A DNA stretch of 64,000 nucleotides from Jeotgalibacillus salarius (GTDB lineage Bacteria > Bacillota > Bacilli > Bacillales > Jeotgalibacillaceae). This document shows positions 9,005 through 17,576 of this stretch, one piece after another (within the stretch, counting starts at the first letter, position 1; each line of letters opens with the position of its first letter). The stretch spans positions 29,871 through 93,870 of the forward strand of contig NZ_SORX01000009.1 of NCBI RefSeq assembly GCF_004405125.1. The letters run 5' to 3'. The translations under genes were made by a program, and so were the position numbers. The notes beneath the pieces were generated by a model. It searched no databases and had not been told where the DNA came from. It was given only the letters and a program-made list of their open reading frames with translations.

Positions 9005-9188
9005 CATCAATGGCCAGAATAGGTAAAAGGGGTCAGCATTAAAAACCCGATACCAAACTGTTTTGTTAATATTTAGAACGTTAGAAATTGTTGAAACTCC
9101 TTTTATTTTCCTATAAATTCAGACGCATTGTTCTTTAAAACGTAATTATTAGTGCAGCGTTCAAGGGAATTATTAAATAATAGTAGTG

Positions 9189-9219
9189 AGAGGATAGCGA
9201 TTGTAGCTACCCTCTTTTT
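9189..9219 (+). terminator. Possible terminator downstream of the HNH gene
   Basis: AGAGGATAGC and GCTACCCTCT pair with one mismatch, followed by TTTTTA. Confidence 0.5.
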
Positions 9220-9537
9220 ACTTAGAACAAAAATAACCTTTGAATTTAATTGAAAGATACAGAGAGCATTGCAGAATGCTTAACATAATTTATATGCGTG
9301 GAGGGAGAGGAGAAATAAGCGATAAAATCATTGATAAGAATGTGAGGCTAACAAGTGTTCATATATTTATAAAACAGTTACCAAAAACATGGATTTGAGA
9401 TATAGAATGATTAGAAAAATTAAATGTTCACTTCAACTCGTGGAAGGGGTATATTTTAACATATTCCCCCTATTATTTTGTGTATAGGATGGGTCTCTTC
9501 TTTTTATTGAAAAAATCACTTTATAGAAAATGTAAAA

Positions 9538-9565
9538 TTGAGGTAAAGCCTATTTAGTCTAATAT
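9538..9565 (+). promoter_or_regulatory. Candidate SigA promoter for DUF262 gene
   Basis: TTGAGG (9538-9543), 16 bases, TAATAT (9560-9565), about 95 bases before the start codon. Weak match; no experimental support. Confidence 0.3.
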
Positions 9566-9658
9566 GATACAATTTAACTACTGAAAAAGAATTAGAAACG
9601 GAGAGTGTGAAATTATTATTATGGAAAATAATCAGATGTCTAGGAGGCTTCACTATTT

Positions 9659-11626
9659 ATGAAAGCAACAGAGTCTATCATTCAGCCAATGATTGAAGGT
9701 ACAAAACAATATGTAATCCCACTATTCCAAAGAACATATAGTTGGTTAAATCCACAATGGAAGCAATTGTGGGAAGATATTCAAGATATTCGTTTAACAG
9801 ATGAAAATAGGAGTCATTTTATAGGTTCAATAGTAAGCATGTCAATTGACTCTGAACCGCATGAAGTACAACAGTACTTAGTTATAGACGGTCAACAAAG
9901 ACTAACAACACTCTCTATTCTATTAATAGCTATTAGGGACAAAGCTAAAGAAGAAGGTAATATAGACCTTGCGGAAGAAATACATCAAAATCTACTCGTA
10001 AATAAATGGAAGAAGGGTAATAGCTATTATAAGCTTTTACCCACACAATTAGACAGAGCAGCATATAAATCTTTAGTTGATTCAATTGCTCTTGAGGAGA
10101 AATCAAATATTGGAGAGGCTTACGAGTATTTTAAGAAAAAAATTAGTAAAACCGAAATTGAACTAAATATGCTTAAATCACTGGTGTCAAATAGACTCTC
10201 GCTGGTAAGTATCGTCCTTGCTTCCGATGATAATCCGTATTTAGTGTTTGAGAGTTTAAATGCAAAAGGTAGACCATTAACTCAAGCTGACCTGATTCGG
10301 AATTTTTTCTTTATGAGAGTTAGTAACGATAAGCATGAGGAAATATATCAGAAATATTGGAAACCAATGCAAGATTACTATTTAGATTCGTTAACAGAAT
10401 ATATTAGGCATTTTTTGATGAGGGAAGGAAAAATAGTAAGAAATACTGAGGTTTATTTAGAGTTAAAGAATTCAGTTAGTAATGGAAATGTAATTGAGCA
10501 TATTAAAGAGTTGTATCAACTATCAGACTATTACAAAATTATAAAAAACCCAAAGTTTATTAATGATCCTACTATAAGGAGAATGTTAAATAGACTTAAC
10601 AGACTCGATGCAGGAACATCATACCCTTTCTTTTTAAATATGTTCACCTTATATAAAAGGGGATACTTATTAGCGGAAGACTTTGTTAGTATCGCAGAGA
10701 TAATAGAAAATTATTTAATAAGAAGGTTTGTCTGCAACATCCCAACAAATGAATTGAATAAGATTTTTCCTCTCCTAATACAAAAAGTTCAGGGTTTTTC
10801 AGGAAAAGAGCTTATAGATGAGATAAAAGCTTTCTTACAGAATAAAGGTTATCCAAAAGACCCAGAATTTAGAGATAATTTACTTGCAACTCGCTTATAT
10901 GGGGGTGGAGATAGAGCAAGAAAGACCAAGTTTATTCTCGAATCTATTGAGGAGTCGTATAATCATAAAGAGAAAATAAATTATGATAATCTAACCGTTG
11001 AACATATTATGCCACAAACGATTTCTGACCCTTGGAAAATCGCTCTAGGTGATGAGTGGGAGAACATACACGATACAAACTTACATGTTCTGGGGAATTT
11101 AACATTGACAGCCTATAACTCTGAAATGTCTAATGAACCCTTTCAAAAGAAACGAGAGAATTTGGCTAATAGTCATTTAGAAATAAATAAAACATTTAGA
11201 AATGTTAATAATTGGACGATTGGTGAAATTAAGGCAAGAACAAATTTATTAGCTGATAAGAGTTTACAAGTATGGAGTTATTTTGGTTCTAAAAGTAATG
11301 AAATAAAGGATGTAAAAGGTACTTCTCCTAGGTTATTAACAATTGCGGGAAATAATTATGAAGTCTCAAATTGGAGAGAGGTGTGGGTTACAACTCTTAA
11401 TACAGTGATTCAGTTAAATGATTCTAACTTTTCAGTTATTCAGGAAAAATACCCGAATTTGTTTTCTCCAGATATTAATAAATTCAAAAGGAGAGGGGTG
11501 TTACAAAATGATATGTACATTAATGTTGATTTAAGTGCCAGAGATGTTTATCGATTAAGTCTAAAGGTAATAGAAACCATTAACTTGCCAAAGGAAGAAT
11601 GGGAGGTTGAATTGGTTGTAAACTAA
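9659..11626 (+). CDS. DUF262/DUF1524 protein, GmrSD-type (type IV restriction-like) nuclease
   Basis: A 655-residue protein joining both halves of the GmrS/GmrD design. The DUF262 half shows PLFQRTYSW (residues 21-29) and IDGQQRLTTL (76-85), the ParB-like nucleotide-binding motifs. DUF1524 shows an HNH-type EHIMP (448-452), then LGNLTLTAYNSEMSN and FQKKRE. About 95 further residues (560-655) form an extra C-terminal domain I do not recognise. Family members cut modified phage DNA or act in other anti-phage systems, so defence is the best inference. No methyltransferase or second subunit is adjacent. The start at 9659 follows TAGGAGG. Base composition is AT-rich. Confidence 0.85.
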   Translation: MKATESIIQPMIEGTKQYVIPLFQRTYSWLNPQWKQLWEDIQDIRLTDENRSHFIGSIVSMSIDSEPHEVQQYLVIDGQQRLTTLSILLIAIRDKAKEEGNIDLAEEIHQNLLVNKWKKGNSYYKLLPTQLDRAAYKSLVDSIALEEKSNIGEAYEYFKKKISKTEIELNMLKSLVSNRLSLVSIVLASDDNPYLVFESLNAKGRPLTQADLIRNFFFMRVSNDKHEEIYQKYWKPMQDYYLDSLTEYIRHFLMREGKIVRNTEVYLELKNSVSNGNVIEHIKELYQLSDYYKIIKNPKFINDPTIRRMLNRLNRLDAGTSYPFFLNMFTLYKRGYLLAEDFVSIAEIIENYLIRRFVCNIPTNELNKIFPLLIQKVQGFSGKELIDEIKAFLQNKGYPKDPEFRDNLLATRLYGGGDRARKTKFILESIEESYNHKEKINYDNLTVEHIMPQTISDPWKIALGDEWENIHDTNLHVLGNLTLTAYNSEMSNEPFQKKRENLANSHLEINKTFRNVNNWTIGEIKARTNLLADKSLQVWSYFGSKSNEIKDVKGTSPRLLTIAGNNYEVSNWREVWVTTLNTVIQLNDSNFSVIQEKYPNLFSPDINKFKRRGVLQNDMYINVDLSARDVYRLSLKVIETINLPKEEWEVELVVN

Positions 11627-11824
11627 TGCTTAATTAAAGTGGATGGTTTTCACTGTAAACAGGTATACTTTTCTTACAAAATGGAAGTTATAGTATTTTT
11701 AAACACTCTAACGAGTATCTACCTAAGATAGTAGACGCTTTTTACGGATCAAGGTAGTTTATACTATTAATGAAATATCGATTTTATTCACTTTCCTTTT
11801 AAACTATTTTTTGTATAAATGTAG

Positions 11825-11984
11825 TATAATGGTAAAGAAAAACCTCACACATCATCTCACTTGAGGGTTCATATCCGCTCCAGCTAATCTGTGTTTTAAT
11901 TATTTTGCTGGTTAATCAATAAGTAAAAATTATTTTATACAAACAATGCCCTCACGAAATTTTTGTTTGTGAGGGCGCTTTTTT
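11825..11984 (+). ncRNA. Possible free-standing small RNA (about 150 nt)
   Basis: A TATAAT (11825-11830) without a good -35 box is followed by a gene-free stretch ending in a strong intrinsic terminator (11948-11984). Between them are two more hairpins: AACCTCA/TGAGGGTT (11841-11847, 11862-11869) and CCAGC/GCTGG (11880-11884, 11907-11911). TGAGGG of the first hairpin can instead pair with CCCTCA of the terminator, and CCTCAC with GTGAGG, so alternative folds exist. There is no open frame of note inside and no plus-strand gene for 2 kb downstream. A type I antitoxin RNA is one option, but no toxin frame was found. Confidence 0.35.
11948..11984 (+). terminator. Strong intrinsic terminator
   Basis: GCCCTCAC (11948-11955) and GTGAGGGC (11969-11976) pair exactly, followed by GCTTTTTT. 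It has no plus-strand protein gene directly upstream except the distant DUF262 gene. Confidence 0.85.
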
Positions 11985-12080
11985 AAAAATTACTGATTTT
12001 TGCTATTGTGCCCCAAGGAAAATGAGCGTCTGCAGCGGGAATCAACAATCTCGTATACAAAAGTCTGGTTTTACTTGTCC

Positions 12081-12830
12081 TTACATCCACCCACTCACAT
12101 AATACCTCAGCTGTTTCCTCCACCAATTCCAATCATGATTAACGTCATCTCCCCAGAAATCAACGCGTGCAGGAATGGATTTCTGTTCCAACACCTGCTT
12201 TAATTCATGCGTATCTGCAATCATTTCATCCTCAAATGCACCCTGACCCGTACAGATGACAAGACGACTATTCCGAAAAGCCTCCAAATAGCTTTCATCG
12301 TTCAGCCCGCGTAAATAATGCAGAGGAGAATGGAAATAAATCTTTTCATTCATTTCTTCCCCAAAAAAGTATTTCGTTGAATAAACGCCACTTAATGCAA
12401 GTAAACCATCGAAATGATGAGGGTGTCGAAAATAAATGTTCGCACTATGGAAAGCACCCATTGAGCATCCAGTGATCCACAGTTTTTGATCATCTCCCTG
12501 ATTATTCCACTTGCTCTCATTTAAAATAGAAGGGATAAGTTCGTTTGAAATATAGTCATCGTATTGATTTTGACGATTCATGCGGGCGTATATATCAGGG
12601 TCTGCTGAAAAAAAAGTCTCTTCATCAATTCCATCACATGCCCAAAGTTGAATCTTACCTTCATTTATAAAGTCACTTAGGACTTCTACCATTCCGTTAT
12701 CTTCAAATTGAAAAAATCTGCCGCAAGAAGTAGGAAAAGCTAAGACAGGCTTACCACTATGCCCGTAAACTTTAAATTCCATATCCCTTTGCAAAGCATG
12801 GCTGTATTCCTTATGGTATGAAACCTTCAT
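12081..12830 (-). CDS. Esterase-family alpha/beta hydrolase
   Basis: About 249 residues, cytoplasmic. The nucleophile elbow is GCSMGAFHS in mid-protein, with a likely acid in GAFEDEM and the His in NHDWNWW near the C terminus, a complete Ser-Asp-His triad of the putative-esterase (esterase D-like) family. It starts at 12830, one base after the stop of the ATP-grasp gene, with GAGGGA upstream, so the two are translationally coupled. The substrate is unknown; the tight pairing suggests it acts on a product of the ATP-grasp enzyme. Confidence 0.83.
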   Translation of the reverse strand: MKVSYHKEYSHALQRDMEFKVYGHSGKPVLAFPTSCGRFFQFEDNGMVEVLSDFINEGKIQLWACDGIDEETFFSADPDIYARMNRQNQYDDYISNELIPSILNESKWNNQGDDQKLWITGCSMGAFHSANIYFRHPHHFDGLLALSGVYSTKYFFGEEMNEKIYFHSPLHYLRGLNDESYLEAFRNSRLVICTGQGAFEDEMIADTHELKQVLEQKSIPARVDFWGDDVNHDWNWWRKQLRYYVSGWM

Positions 12831-12831
12831 G

Positions 12832-14004
12832 TTAATCCCTCTTTTCCTCCTGCACAAAAGCAGTAATTGCTTCTACCTCTTCAAAGGTTTCGGCTCTAAA
12901 TTGGTACGCATAATTTCCCATAGCCTGACTAAATACATCCTCAATACGATTATGCTGAACCAATTGAGATGAATAAGAATGAAGGATATCATCGTGACTG
13001 AACACATAGTTCTTATGGTTTTTTCGACTGGCATAAGCAGTAAAATATTTACCTTCCTGATTGCAGTCCACCTGGTTGAGTACAACTAAATTCGCCCATT
13101 CTTTGTAAATATTAATATCATAAGTGTAATTAATCGAATCTGTCATCCATGCGCCTGGGGGACGCATGTTTACTTCTAATCCGTATAGTTTGCCGTCTTT
13201 TAAGGATTTGAATAATTCGATGTGAAAAAATCGTTCTTTAATTCCGAATACTTTTAAAATACTTTGCCCGGCTTGCCGCACATTGCCAGGGACTTCCTTT
13301 AAACAATAATAGTGTAAGTGATCATCGGAATTTACCACAGTCATTATGTTTTGATCGAAAAAGTGTGACGCATCAAAAAGCACCTGTCCATCCCGATCGA
13401 CTAATCCATCATAGGTAAAAATATGTCCATCGATAAATTCTTCTGCAATAAAAGCGCCAGAATCCCTATTGTGATTGAAAAACTGAACCAGTTCATCATG
13501 ATTCGTAATTTTTGATGTCATGCTTGCACCAGATCCATGATCAGGTTTAATGACAATCGGATAATCAACCTCTTGTAAAAATTTTTCGACTTTTTCTAAA
13601 TTAATTTCTTTGACGCTTCGAATCTTTGAAATATCACACTGATCAAAAAACATTTTCATTTTCGATTTATGAATAACCTCGTAAACGGTATCGAGTTTTG
13701 TTCCATAAATATTAAAATCGGTTCGTATTTTTGCTTCAAGTTCAAGCCAGTAATCATTTAAGGATTCAAAACGATCTATTTTTCCATATTTATAAATAAA
13801 CAAACCAACACTTTTAAACACGTCCTCATAGTTTTCCAATTGAGGAATTTGAATATAATCCGTCAATGTGTTTTGCAGCTTGGTCGAAAGTTGATCAAAA
13901 GGAGTGTCCCCAATTCCAAGGACGTTTGCACCGTTTTTCCTTAAATATACACAAAATTCTGTACTGTTCTGAGGGAAATGAGGTGAAAAGAAAATGATGT
14001 TCAC
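12832..14004 (-). CDS. ATP-grasp carboxylate-amine ligase-like protein
   Basis: About 390 residues. An N-terminal Rossmann-like part (IIFFSPHF, then GANVLGIGD) is followed by an ATP-grasp fold: VIKPDHGSGAS as the nucleotide loop, FIAEEFIDGHIFTYDG, and the metal-binding YGLEVNMRPPG. Enzymes of this fold join a carboxylate to an amine or thiol through an acyl phosphate. The start is GTG at 14004, chosen because AAGGAGG lies just upstream; the TTG at 14022 would bury that site. Substrates are not evident. Its only partner is the esterase gene. Confidence 0.83.
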   Translation of the reverse strand: MNIIFFSPHFPQNSTEFCVYLRKNGANVLGIGDTPFDQLSTKLQNTLTDYIQIPQLENYEDVFKSVGLFIYKYGKIDRFESLNDYWLELEAKIRTDFNIYGTKLDTVYEVIHKSKMKMFFDQCDISKIRSVKEINLEKVEKFLQEVDYPIVIKPDHGSGASMTSKITNHDELVQFFNHNRDSGAFIAEEFIDGHIFTYDGLVDRDGQVLFDASHFFDQNIMTVVNSDDHLHYYCLKEVPGNVRQAGQSILKVFGIKERFFHIELFKSLKDGKLYGLEVNMRPPGAWMTDSINYTYDINIYKEWANLVVLNQVDCNQEGKYFTAYASRKNHKNYVFSHDDILHSYSSQLVQHNRIEDVFSQAMGNYAYQFRAETFEEVEAITAFVQEEKRD

Positions 14005-14266
14005 TGTAAGTTCCTCCTTCAAGGTTTCAACTTAATCTACCTTATTCCTAATAGAGAGGCAAGTACTAGAAGTAAGCTTCCGCCATAGAAATTGATAACC
14101 AGTTCAGATAGAAAAATAATGGTAGTGACATTGAAGTATGAAGTGATTTCATTCCAATTGGCGATATTTCAATTAATCCATGTAAGGCCGGCAGACGTGT
14201 GCAGCAGGTTTTTGTATGTCTGAAAAAAGAATTGGGGAAGATAGATAAAAAAGGAAGTGGTATTCT

Positions 14267-14419
14267 TTGCAGCATCAGACAGAGAAAATTGAGCAGCAGC
14301 TCGCACACATACAGAAATGGCTGGAAGATAAAGATAAAACACTTGAATATGCAGCAATCTATGAAGAGATTTCAAAAATGGAGAGGGAATTGCTGCAGTT
14401 AAAGGAGAAGCGTAAATGA
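14267..14419 (+). CDS. Small charged coiled-coil protein overlapping the DUF421 gene
   Basis: A 50-residue gene beginning with TTG (MQHQTEKIEQQLAHIQKWL...) and ending TGA at 14419, overlapping the next ATG by 4 bp (ATGA). AAAAAAGGAAGTGG at 14247-14260 is a good ribosome site for the TTG. The peptide is helical and charged (KIEQQLAHIQKW, EEISKMERELLQL) with no membrane segment. The coupling to the DUF421 membrane protein suggests it binds that protein's cytoplasmic part. Function unknown. Confidence 0.65.
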   Translation: MQHQTEKIEQQLAHIQKWLEDKDKTLEYAAIYEEISKMERELLQLKEKRK

Positions 14420-15249
14420 GTGACTGGCTAATGGTCATCATCAGAGGCCTGTTGATGGTCATCGTTTTATTTGTGTGTACCAAATTACTGGGGAAGAAGC
14501 AGATTTCACAATTATCTTTCTTTGAATATGTGACAGGTATTACGATTGGAAGTATTGGTGCAGAAGTGATTACAGGGTTGGACCGGAAATTCCTGCATGG
14601 CGTCCTTGGCATACTGTCATTTATCTCAATTCCGCTTGCAGTGGATTACCTCTCTTTAAAAAGCAAGAAGCTGAGGGACATTGTTGAGGGTGAGGGGACA
14701 GTATTTATTCAGCAGGGTAAGTTGATTGAAGGGAACTTAAAAAAAGAGCGTTATACGACGGATGAATTAATGGAATTGCTGAGAAGAAAAGATATCTTTT
14801 CTGTGTCGGATGTCAACTTCGCCATTCTTGAACCTTCCGGAGAGTTGAATGTGATGTTGAAAAAATCCAGGATGCCTGTCGTGCAGGAGGATATTAAAAA
14901 GATCTCTCAGGAAGGGAAACCCGCCGAAACAATTATTATGGATGGAAAACCTATTGAAAAGGCACTCAATTCTATTAACCGGGATGTTGACTGGCTAAGA
15001 GAACAACTGGAGAGGCGAAGTGTTAATATCACAGACGTGTTTCTTGCGCAGATTGAAGCTGACGGAAAGCTATTCTTAGATCTTTATGATCGCTCTGAAG
15101 ATGAAAGGGAATTGGTCTCACTGCTTGAAAAATGCAGAGCAGAGTTTCTTAAGATGAGTAAAAAATCTTCTGAAAAGGAAGGGCTGTTATTTCATAAAAA
15201 TGCCGAAATTCTTGAGGAATGTATAAGGACGGTCCGACAGCATGAATAA
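14416..15249 (+). CDS. DUF421 (YetF-family) membrane protein
   Basis: A 277-residue member of the YetF/YkjA/YrbG family. Three N-terminal transmembrane helices (about residues 4-24, 38-57 and 61-80) contain the typical LLGKKQISQLSFFEYVTGITIG stretch split across helix 2. The soluble part (residues 85-277) has the paired YetF domains, with VFIQQGKL, LRRKDIFSVSDVNFAILEP, and a repeat of that region near IVMDGK and RSVNITDVFLAQIEADG. B. subtilis homologues are found in spore membranes; molecular function is unknown. It is coupled to the 50-residue gene upstream. Confidence 0.88.
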   Translation: MSDWLMVIIRGLLMVIVLFVCTKLLGKKQISQLSFFEYVTGITIGSIGAEVITGLDRKFLHGVLGILSFISIPLAVDYLSLKSKKLRDIVEGEGTVFIQQGKLIEGNLKKERYTTDELMELLRRKDIFSVSDVNFAILEPSGELNVMLKKSRMPVVQEDIKKISQEGKPAETIIMDGKPIEKALNSINRDVDWLREQLERRSVNITDVFLAQIEADGKLFLDLYDRSEDERELVSLLEKCRAEFLKMSKKSSEKEGLLFHKNAEILEECIRTVRQHE

Positions 15250-15316
15250 TTATTCAAACGCAGGAATCATTAAAAATATCTGAAAACGTACACGATTCTG
15301 TATGAATTGAAACTCC

Positions 15317-15345
15317 TTTACATGCTGTTTGAGAGGGCGTATAAT
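15317..15345 (+). promoter_or_regulatory. SigA promoter for yitT-family gene
   Basis: TTTACA (15317-15322), 17 bases, TATAAT (15340-15345), about 70 bases before the start at 15418. Confidence 0.6.
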
Positions 15346-15417
15346 GCGTTTTTGTGAATGAAAAATGCTGAAATAACGTGCTTTTAAATAATCCTTAAAA
15401 TGAAGGAGGTATTTCGT

Positions 15418-16263
15418 ATGAAGAAGCTTATTACGTTTTTATTAATGAATCTCGGTGCATTTTTTGTTGCTGTGAATGTTCACTTTTTCTTATCACCGAA
15501 CAATCTGGCCACTGGTGGCGTCAGCGGGATGTCGATTGTGCTTAATTCGTTAGTTCCGGGAATTTCAATAGGACTATTTATGATTTTAGTTAATATTATT
15601 TTATTTATTCTGGGCGTCATTTTTTTAGGATTTCAATTTGGCACAAAAACGATTTATACAAGCTTTGCACTGTCAGGGTATGTATGGCTGCTTGAATGGC
15701 TTGTACCCATCTCAGCGCCACTCAGTGATGATATTTTAATACAGCTGATTATTGGTCAGTGTATTGCAGCGATTGGTATGGGGATTGTTTTTCACCAGCG
15801 GGCATCTACTGGTGGTACGGATATTATCGCAATGATTTTAAACAAATATATCAAAATTGAAATTGGCCGGGCTGTGTTGTTTTCTGACCTTGCTGTTGCA
15901 CTTTCGTCTTCACTGTTATTTGGACCGCAGGCAGGCATGTACGCTTTCTTCGGTGTTATTTTAAACGGACTGATGATCGATTACACACTTCAGCAGTTCA
16001 ATGCTAATAAAGAAGTTGTGATTATCAGCCAGAAGAGCGCGTTAATCCGGATGTTTATTGTAGGTGAACTTGGCAGAGGTGCAACCATTCACACAGCCAA
16101 GGGAGCTTTTAACTATGAACAAAAAGAAGTCATTACGACGATTTTAGGACGTAAAGATTTATCACGTCTAAAAAATTATGTTGGCAAACAGGATGAGAAA
16201 GCTTTTATAACGGTTCACAATATGAACGAGATATTGGGTCAGAATTTCAAAAGACTTGCTTAA
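15418..16263 (+). CDS. YitT family membrane protein (DUF161/DUF2179)
   Basis: About 281 residues. Five to six hydrophobic segments fill residues 5-190 and include the signatures NLATGGVSGMS and RASTGGTDIIAMIL. A C-terminal soluble DUF2179 domain covers about residues 200-281 (LGRGATIHTAKGAF, then TVHNMNEILGQNF). ATG 15418 is used because GAAGGAGG (15403-15410) precedes it; an upstream ATG at 15400 would lie before that site. It has its own promoter and a terminator at 16262. Transport activity is suspected for the family but substrates are not established. Confidence 0.9.
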   Translation: MKKLITFLLMNLGAFFVAVNVHFFLSPNNLATGGVSGMSIVLNSLVPGISIGLFMILVNIILFILGVIFLGFQFGTKTIYTSFALSGYVWLLEWLVPISAPLSDDILIQLIIGQCIAAIGMGIVFHQRASTGGTDIIAMILNKYIKIEIGRAVLFSDLAVALSSSLLFGPQAGMYAFFGVILNGLMIDYTLQQFNANKEVVIISQKSALIRMFIVGELGRGATIHTAKGAFNYEQKEVITTILGRKDLSRLKNYVGKQDEKAFITVHNMNEILGQNFKRLA

Positions 16264-16291
16264 AAGAGACAGCTTTCGGGCTGTCTCTTTT
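16262..16291 (+). terminator. Terminator after YitT-family gene
   Basis: AAAAGAGACAGC and GCTGTCTCTTTT around TTTCGG. Confidence 0.85.
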
Positions 16292-16387
16292 AAATTGTTG
16301 TTCATTAAATGGTGCATATTCGCGTCTCCGTTTTTAGATTGTTGTGTGATATGATGAGCCATATATCAGTACGGGGTTGTGATTATA

Positions 16388-17518
16388 ATGACTGAACATC
16401 CAATTTATCAAAAAGCAGAATCATTTATTAAACAATTTTATATAGAGAATCAATTCAGTTCAGAGGCTTGTAACAACAGGCTTTCTGAGATAAAAAAGAG
16501 CCTGTCGGACAGTGGAAGCTATGAACATACGTATGAAGAGCTTGAATACGGTGCGAAGCTTGCGTGGCGAAATAGTAACCGGTGCATCGGTCGCTTATTT
16601 TGGAACAGTCTGAACGTATTTGATATGCGTAAAGCTGATACTGAAGAGCAGGTGAAGGAAGCTTTGATTCAGCATATAGCTTACGCAACTAATGATGGGA
16701 AAATCCGTTCAACGATTACGGTATTTAATCCTTCAGAGACTTCTGGCGATCCGGTCAGAATTTTTAATCATCAGCTGATCAGATACGCAGGTTACCTTCA
16801 GGAGGACGGAAGGGTCATGGGAGATCCTCATTCTGTGAAAATGACGGAATTTTGCCATGCGCTTGGCTGGAAAGGCGAAGGAACCGATTTTGATGTATTA
16901 CCTATTGTGATCCAGATTAAAGGGAATGACCCTTATTATTTCGATGTTCCAAAAGATTTAATCAAAGAGGTGGAGATTACTCACCCTGACTCCGCAGCAT
17001 TTAATAAGCTTGGACTGAAGTGGTATGCAGTACCAATTATATCTGAGATGAAGCTTGAAATAGGCGGGATCGAGTATCCGGCAGCGCCTTTCAACGGATG
17101 GTACATGGAAACAGAAATTGCAGCGCGGAATTTTACTGATGAAAATCGATATAACATGCTGCCGAATACGGCCAAAGCTTTTAACCTGAGTACTAAACTT
17201 CAATCGACAATGTGGAAAGACCGTGCAGTGCTGGAACTGTGTACGGCAGTGATGCACTCATTTAAGAAAGCGGGGGTCAGCATTGTAGATCATCATACAG
17301 CAAGTCAGCAGTTTGAATTATTTGAGCAGAGGGAAAAAGAGGAGAACAGAAAAGTAACAGGCGACTGGACCTGGCTGATTCCTCCCGTATCTCCTGCTTC
17401 GACACACATTTTTCATAAGCAGTATGATAATACGTGGAAATCACCCAACTTCTTTTACCAACCGTCCTTGCTTCAGGAAAGTAAAACAAGTGAATATACC
17501 TGTCCGTTTATGAAATGA
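16388..17518 (+). CDS. nos: Nitric oxide synthase oxygenase
   Basis: A 376-residue, oxygenase-only bacterial NOS. The haem-ligating C66 lies in WRNSNRCIGRLFW. The substrate- and pterin-binding region is recognisable from PFNGWYMETEIAARN (its Glu binds arginine), with TWLIPPVSPASTHIFH near the end. It makes NO from arginine using a generic flavodoxin or reductase and protects Gram-positive bacteria from oxidative stress. ATG 16388 is preferred; GTG 16379 is in frame but too close to the GGGG site. Monocistronic, with a terminator at 17536. Confidence 0.96.
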   Translation: MTEHPIYQKAESFIKQFYIENQFSSEACNNRLSEIKKSLSDSGSYEHTYEELEYGAKLAWRNSNRCIGRLFWNSLNVFDMRKADTEEQVKEALIQHIAYATNDGKIRSTITVFNPSETSGDPVRIFNHQLIRYAGYLQEDGRVMGDPHSVKMTEFCHALGWKGEGTDFDVLPIVIQIKGNDPYYFDVPKDLIKEVEITHPDSAAFNKLGLKWYAVPIISEMKLEIGGIEYPAAPFNGWYMETEIAARNFTDENRYNMLPNTAKAFNLSTKLQSTMWKDRAVLELCTAVMHSFKKAGVSIVDHHTASQQFELFEQREKEENRKVTGDWTWLIPPVSPASTHIFHKQYDNTWKSPNFFYQPSLLQESKTSEYTCPFMK

Positions 17519-17535
17519 AAAATAAATGAAAGATC

Positions 17536-17568
17536 AAAAAAAGAGTGAGCATGTGCCCACTCTTTTTT
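17536..17568. terminator. Bidirectional terminator between nos and mreBH
   Basis: AAAAAAGAGTG (17536-17546) pairs with CACTCTTTTTT (17558-17568). Confidence 0.85.
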
Positions 17569-17576
17569 GACTGTTA

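Larger units (their letters stand above)
9005..9658. other. 650-bp AT-rich gap between HNH gene and DUF262 gene
   Basis: No convincing gene. It holds a hairpin at 9189-9219 (a possible terminator for the HNH gene), an imperfect dyad GGGGTATAT/ATATTCCCC at about 9446-9471, and a weak promoter ahead of the DUF262 gene. A 34-codon open stretch beginning at about 9295 has no support. Confidence 0.4.

Noticed and set aside
11850..11884. tRNA/tmRNA 3'-end-like GAGGGTTCATATCC as an attachment site
   Set aside because: The T-arm-like stem does not pair cleanly and no acceptor stem or direct repeat was found at the other islet edge.
7209..12000. Intact prophage or integrative element
   Set aside because: No integrase, structural genes or flanking direct repeats were seen.
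11800..12060. Type I toxin frame opposite the candidate small RNA
   Set aside because: No hydrophobic 20-60-residue frame with a ribosome site was found on either strand.
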